Assembly: GCA_034638255.1 (NCBI GenBank)
Contig: JAWPGT010000002.1
Span: forward strand, 1,860,001-1,924,000
DNA: 64,000 bases
Source of the DNA: Coprinus comatus
Taxonomy: Eukaryota; Basidiomycota; Agaricomycetes; Agaricales; Agaricaceae
Direction of reading: 5' to 3'
A program made the position numbers and the translations under genes. Below, piece by piece: positions 61,890-64,000 of the stretch. Numbering within the stretch: position 1 is the stretch's first letter; every line of letters starts with the position of its first letter. A model generated the notes under the pieces. The model did not search any database. It was not told where the DNA came from and saw nothing but the letters and a program-made list of their open reading frames with translations.

Positions 61890-63292
61890 ATGGCTACTGA
61901 CCAGAAAGAGGAGCGAATTCCCGCCCACGAAATCATCATCGCCAAGTCCAAGCAGGAAATCCAACAGTGCTTCGATGTGGTTAGAATGCTTTGCAGTCTG
62001 TTTCCAGCTTCACAATGATTTACCTATCATCAGAGAGTTGAAGTGTTCCATACCGAACAAAAGTTTCCGATTGAAGTCGAATTTGACGAGCTAGTATTCT
62101 CATATTTCCTCTACTAGAATCAAATGCTCAATATATTGCCTTATAGTAAAGATGATTTGGCTACACACTTCCTGCTTCGTCTACTGCCATCTTTGAAGCC
62201 TGTTGGAACAATCCGCGGTTTCTTGGTGCCTGGCACAACAGACACCTACAAGCTCACACGACTTGCCGTCCTAAAAGAGTATCGGAAATATGGTTTTGGT
62301 CGCGAACTCGTCGAAGCGCTGCACACATGGGTCAAGCAACATGCCTCATCCGCGACAACCACGCCACCTGTTACTGTCGAAGCACTAGAGGCACCGACGG
62401 ACACCATCATCACCCAACTGATACCATCATCGGAGAGCGTCGTCATATCAGAGACTGCTACTTTATTAAAGCAAAAAGATATCAAAATAATATGTTCTTC
62501 TCAAATCTACGCCATAGGATTCTACACCAAGTACGTTACCTTCTGAACATTGATATTCACATCACAACCCTGCCTGGATTCTGCGTCCTTGTCGCCTCAT
62601 CTACAAACATCCCTTCTATATGATTTGTTACAAAATTGATTAACTGATCAATCAACCCTTCGCTTTTAGGTTCGGATATGTTCCCGAAGTAAGTCCCCCT
62701 CTCCACCACAACCAATTCACTTCCATTCCCCCTCCCCCATTACGAAACACTCCACACATTCATCTAAACTGTCTCCATGATTGCCTTTACCCCACACTTC
62801 TAGACCTTGATGTCGCCGAAATTTCCGTCTCAGGTGATCCTCGGGTCTCGTGGAATCAAGTGAATACATTACAATCGTCTGGGCAGATGGACACCTTTGT
62901 GTCTACAAGAGAAATCGTGCCATCACTGATTTCGACGAAAGAATCCGGGATTTCAGAAGCTTCTAAAATCTTCTCCCGATGATGCCACCCCCCTCCCTTT
63001 TCCCGATGATTCTCTCGCTCTTTCTCAAGGAAATCCCATTTTTCAATGGTGACTGTGGAGTAATGATAAGATAACCCTCATATCCTACCTCACATGTCCC
63101 TTTACTCCTATTCATTTCCTTCTGGTTACAACCTCCGATCTGGTCATTTGGTCATCAGCCACATATGCTAACTAACTGTTCTTACTCATATCCCAGGGTG
63201 AAGAATACCTCGAAGATGGTGATCCACACCAGAAGATGGTCTTCAAATTACGCCTCTCGAAGATGGTTTATCGCTTCTCCATCCCTCAATAG
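61890..63292 (+). CDS. GNAT-family N-acetyltransferase
   Basis: GNAT enzymes transfer acetyl from acetyl-CoA to amines. Start MATDQKEERIPAHEIIIAKS at 61890. An intron (about 61979-62034) joins QQCFDV to RVEVFHTEQKFPIEVEFDE. The core reads DDLATHFLLRLLPSLKPVGT, TYKLTRLAVLKEYRKYGFGR (beta 4 and the CoA-binding Q/RxxGxG/A-type loop) and SQIYAIGFYTKFGYVPEG, the usual C-terminal GNAT signature. FGYVPE sits in a 19-nt microexon (62670-62688) flanked by introns of 139 and 508 bp. The end is MVFKLRLSKMVYRFSIPQ, stop at 63290-63292. An in-frame TAG at 62115-62117 lies between DEL and NQMLNILPYSK and can only be avoided by a 24-nt intron (62094-62117), so the model is uncertain there. Substrate unknown. 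Confidence 0.8.
62670..62688 (+). other. 19-nt microexon of the GNAT gene
   Basis: GTTCGGATATGTTCCCGAA, preceded by TTTTAG and followed by GTAAGT. It completes the Lys codon of FYTK and encodes FGYVPE, which is needed for the GNAT C-terminal signature. Confidence 0.8.
62689..63196 (+). other. 508-bp intron in GNAT gene
   Basis: Donor GTAAGT and acceptor ATCCCAG; the protein is contiguous across it (VPE|GEEYLEDGD). About ten times the usual intron size here. No nested open frame of note was found. Confidence 0.7.
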
Positions 63293-64000
63293 ATATTGAG
63301 TTGATAGAACGGTCAAATCAATAATCTACAAATCATTTGACGCGAACTCCACAACATCTGTCATTACCCAATTTCTAACCGAAACGCCACATATACCTCC
63401 CTCGAAGATCATCGATCAGCGCTTCTACTAGTAGGTACTAGTAATTCAACACAAATCTCAGCGCCAACCCCGCGGGTAGACATCGCTTACATATAAACTT
63501 ATCTATCTATCTACACACATGTAAAGATATCAAACTTCCTATGTACTCTTTTACTCTACGCTGCACGTCTCTTTTGTTCATACCCCCCGCATGTTCAGAT
63601 GACCTTTGGGCCTGAAAAAATCTCTAGCAACCCGTGTGCACGCGACTGTCATGCCAGGATTTATTTGTGTATAAATAAGGTACAGATATCCGTTGGAACG
63701 TCATAGGAGGTCATAAGTCGGGTATCATGTCAGCTCCGCCAAGTAAATCAATCATCGATTAAGTACCCTATGATCATCTTGATCGTGGTAATCATTAATC
63801 AGTACTCAGTACTCAGCGCTTAGCACCTGGGTAGATTAGTAGTGGTACATTCGATGCCCATTGAAGTTGATCAGTACAGCCGCAGCCAAAGGAACTGGCT
63901 ACACTGCAAAAAATGATCTTAATGATAGTATCCAGACAAGTATGTATCTATCTACGGAATGTAACAAGTCAACTTTCACCGGTGACCGGTTGTCACGACA
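63293..64000. other. Intergenic, right edge
   Basis: No gene or RNA could be supported up to the window end. Confidence 0.5.

Noticed and set aside
63960..64000. CACCGGTGACCGGT-type repeat at the right edge
   Set aside because: Too short and cut by the window end; no basis to call a site or an element terminus.

Overview
This window looks like nuclear DNA of a filamentous basidiomycete, most likely an Agaricomycete. The genes are dense, on both strands, and broken by many short introns of about 50-65 bp with GTRNGT/YAG borders. The base composition is moderately AT-rich. Two class I hydrophobins, a velvet factor, a GH18 chitinase, a GH3 beta-glucosidase with a PA14-like insert and a urease accessory gene fit that group. 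No sequence search was possible, so species is not assigned.

Layout, left to right. A Diaphanous-type formin (minus, 3' end beyond the left edge) is followed by MCM6 (minus) and a divergent tyrosine-phosphatase-like gene (plus). Then come VAC14 (minus), an M28 metallopeptidase (minus), a secreted GH18 chitinase (minus) and an MFS sugar transporter (minus). A divergent SET-domain methyltransferase and an RNF220-like RING E3 ligase follow on plus. Next are a tiny four-exon TOM7 gene (minus), eIF3f (plus), ureF (minus), AFG1 (plus), hydrophobin 1 (minus), a GH3 beta-glucosidase (minus) and a divergent MLH3 (plus).

From about 43.2 to 50.3 kb coding density falls. This stretch holds a possible decayed gene, a small SBDS-domain gene with a 4-nt microexon, hydrophobin 2, and two long stretches where I see no convincing gene. 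The right part carries methylcrotonoyl-CoA carboxylase beta (minus), an ArfGAP (minus), a VelB-type velvet gene (plus), a large PPR protein (minus) and a GNAT acetyltransferase (plus). The last 0.7 kb looks intergenic.

The genes are mostly conserved housekeeping functions: cytoskeleton, replication, mismatch repair and meiosis, phosphoinositide scaffolding, protein import, translation, mitochondrial quality control, leucine catabolism and vesicle coat control. Wall- and surface-related genes (chitinase, hydrophobins) and a developmental regulator (velvet) lie among them. I see no operon-like pathway cluster, no CRISPR, no intact transposon and no clear novel system. The most notable signals are in gene structure: extreme microexons (4, 4 and 19 nt), introns that read through in frame and are hidden inside open frames, two unusually long introns, an apparent frameshift just upstream of a RING finger, and an in-frame stop in the GNAT gene that can only be skipped by a 24-nt intron.
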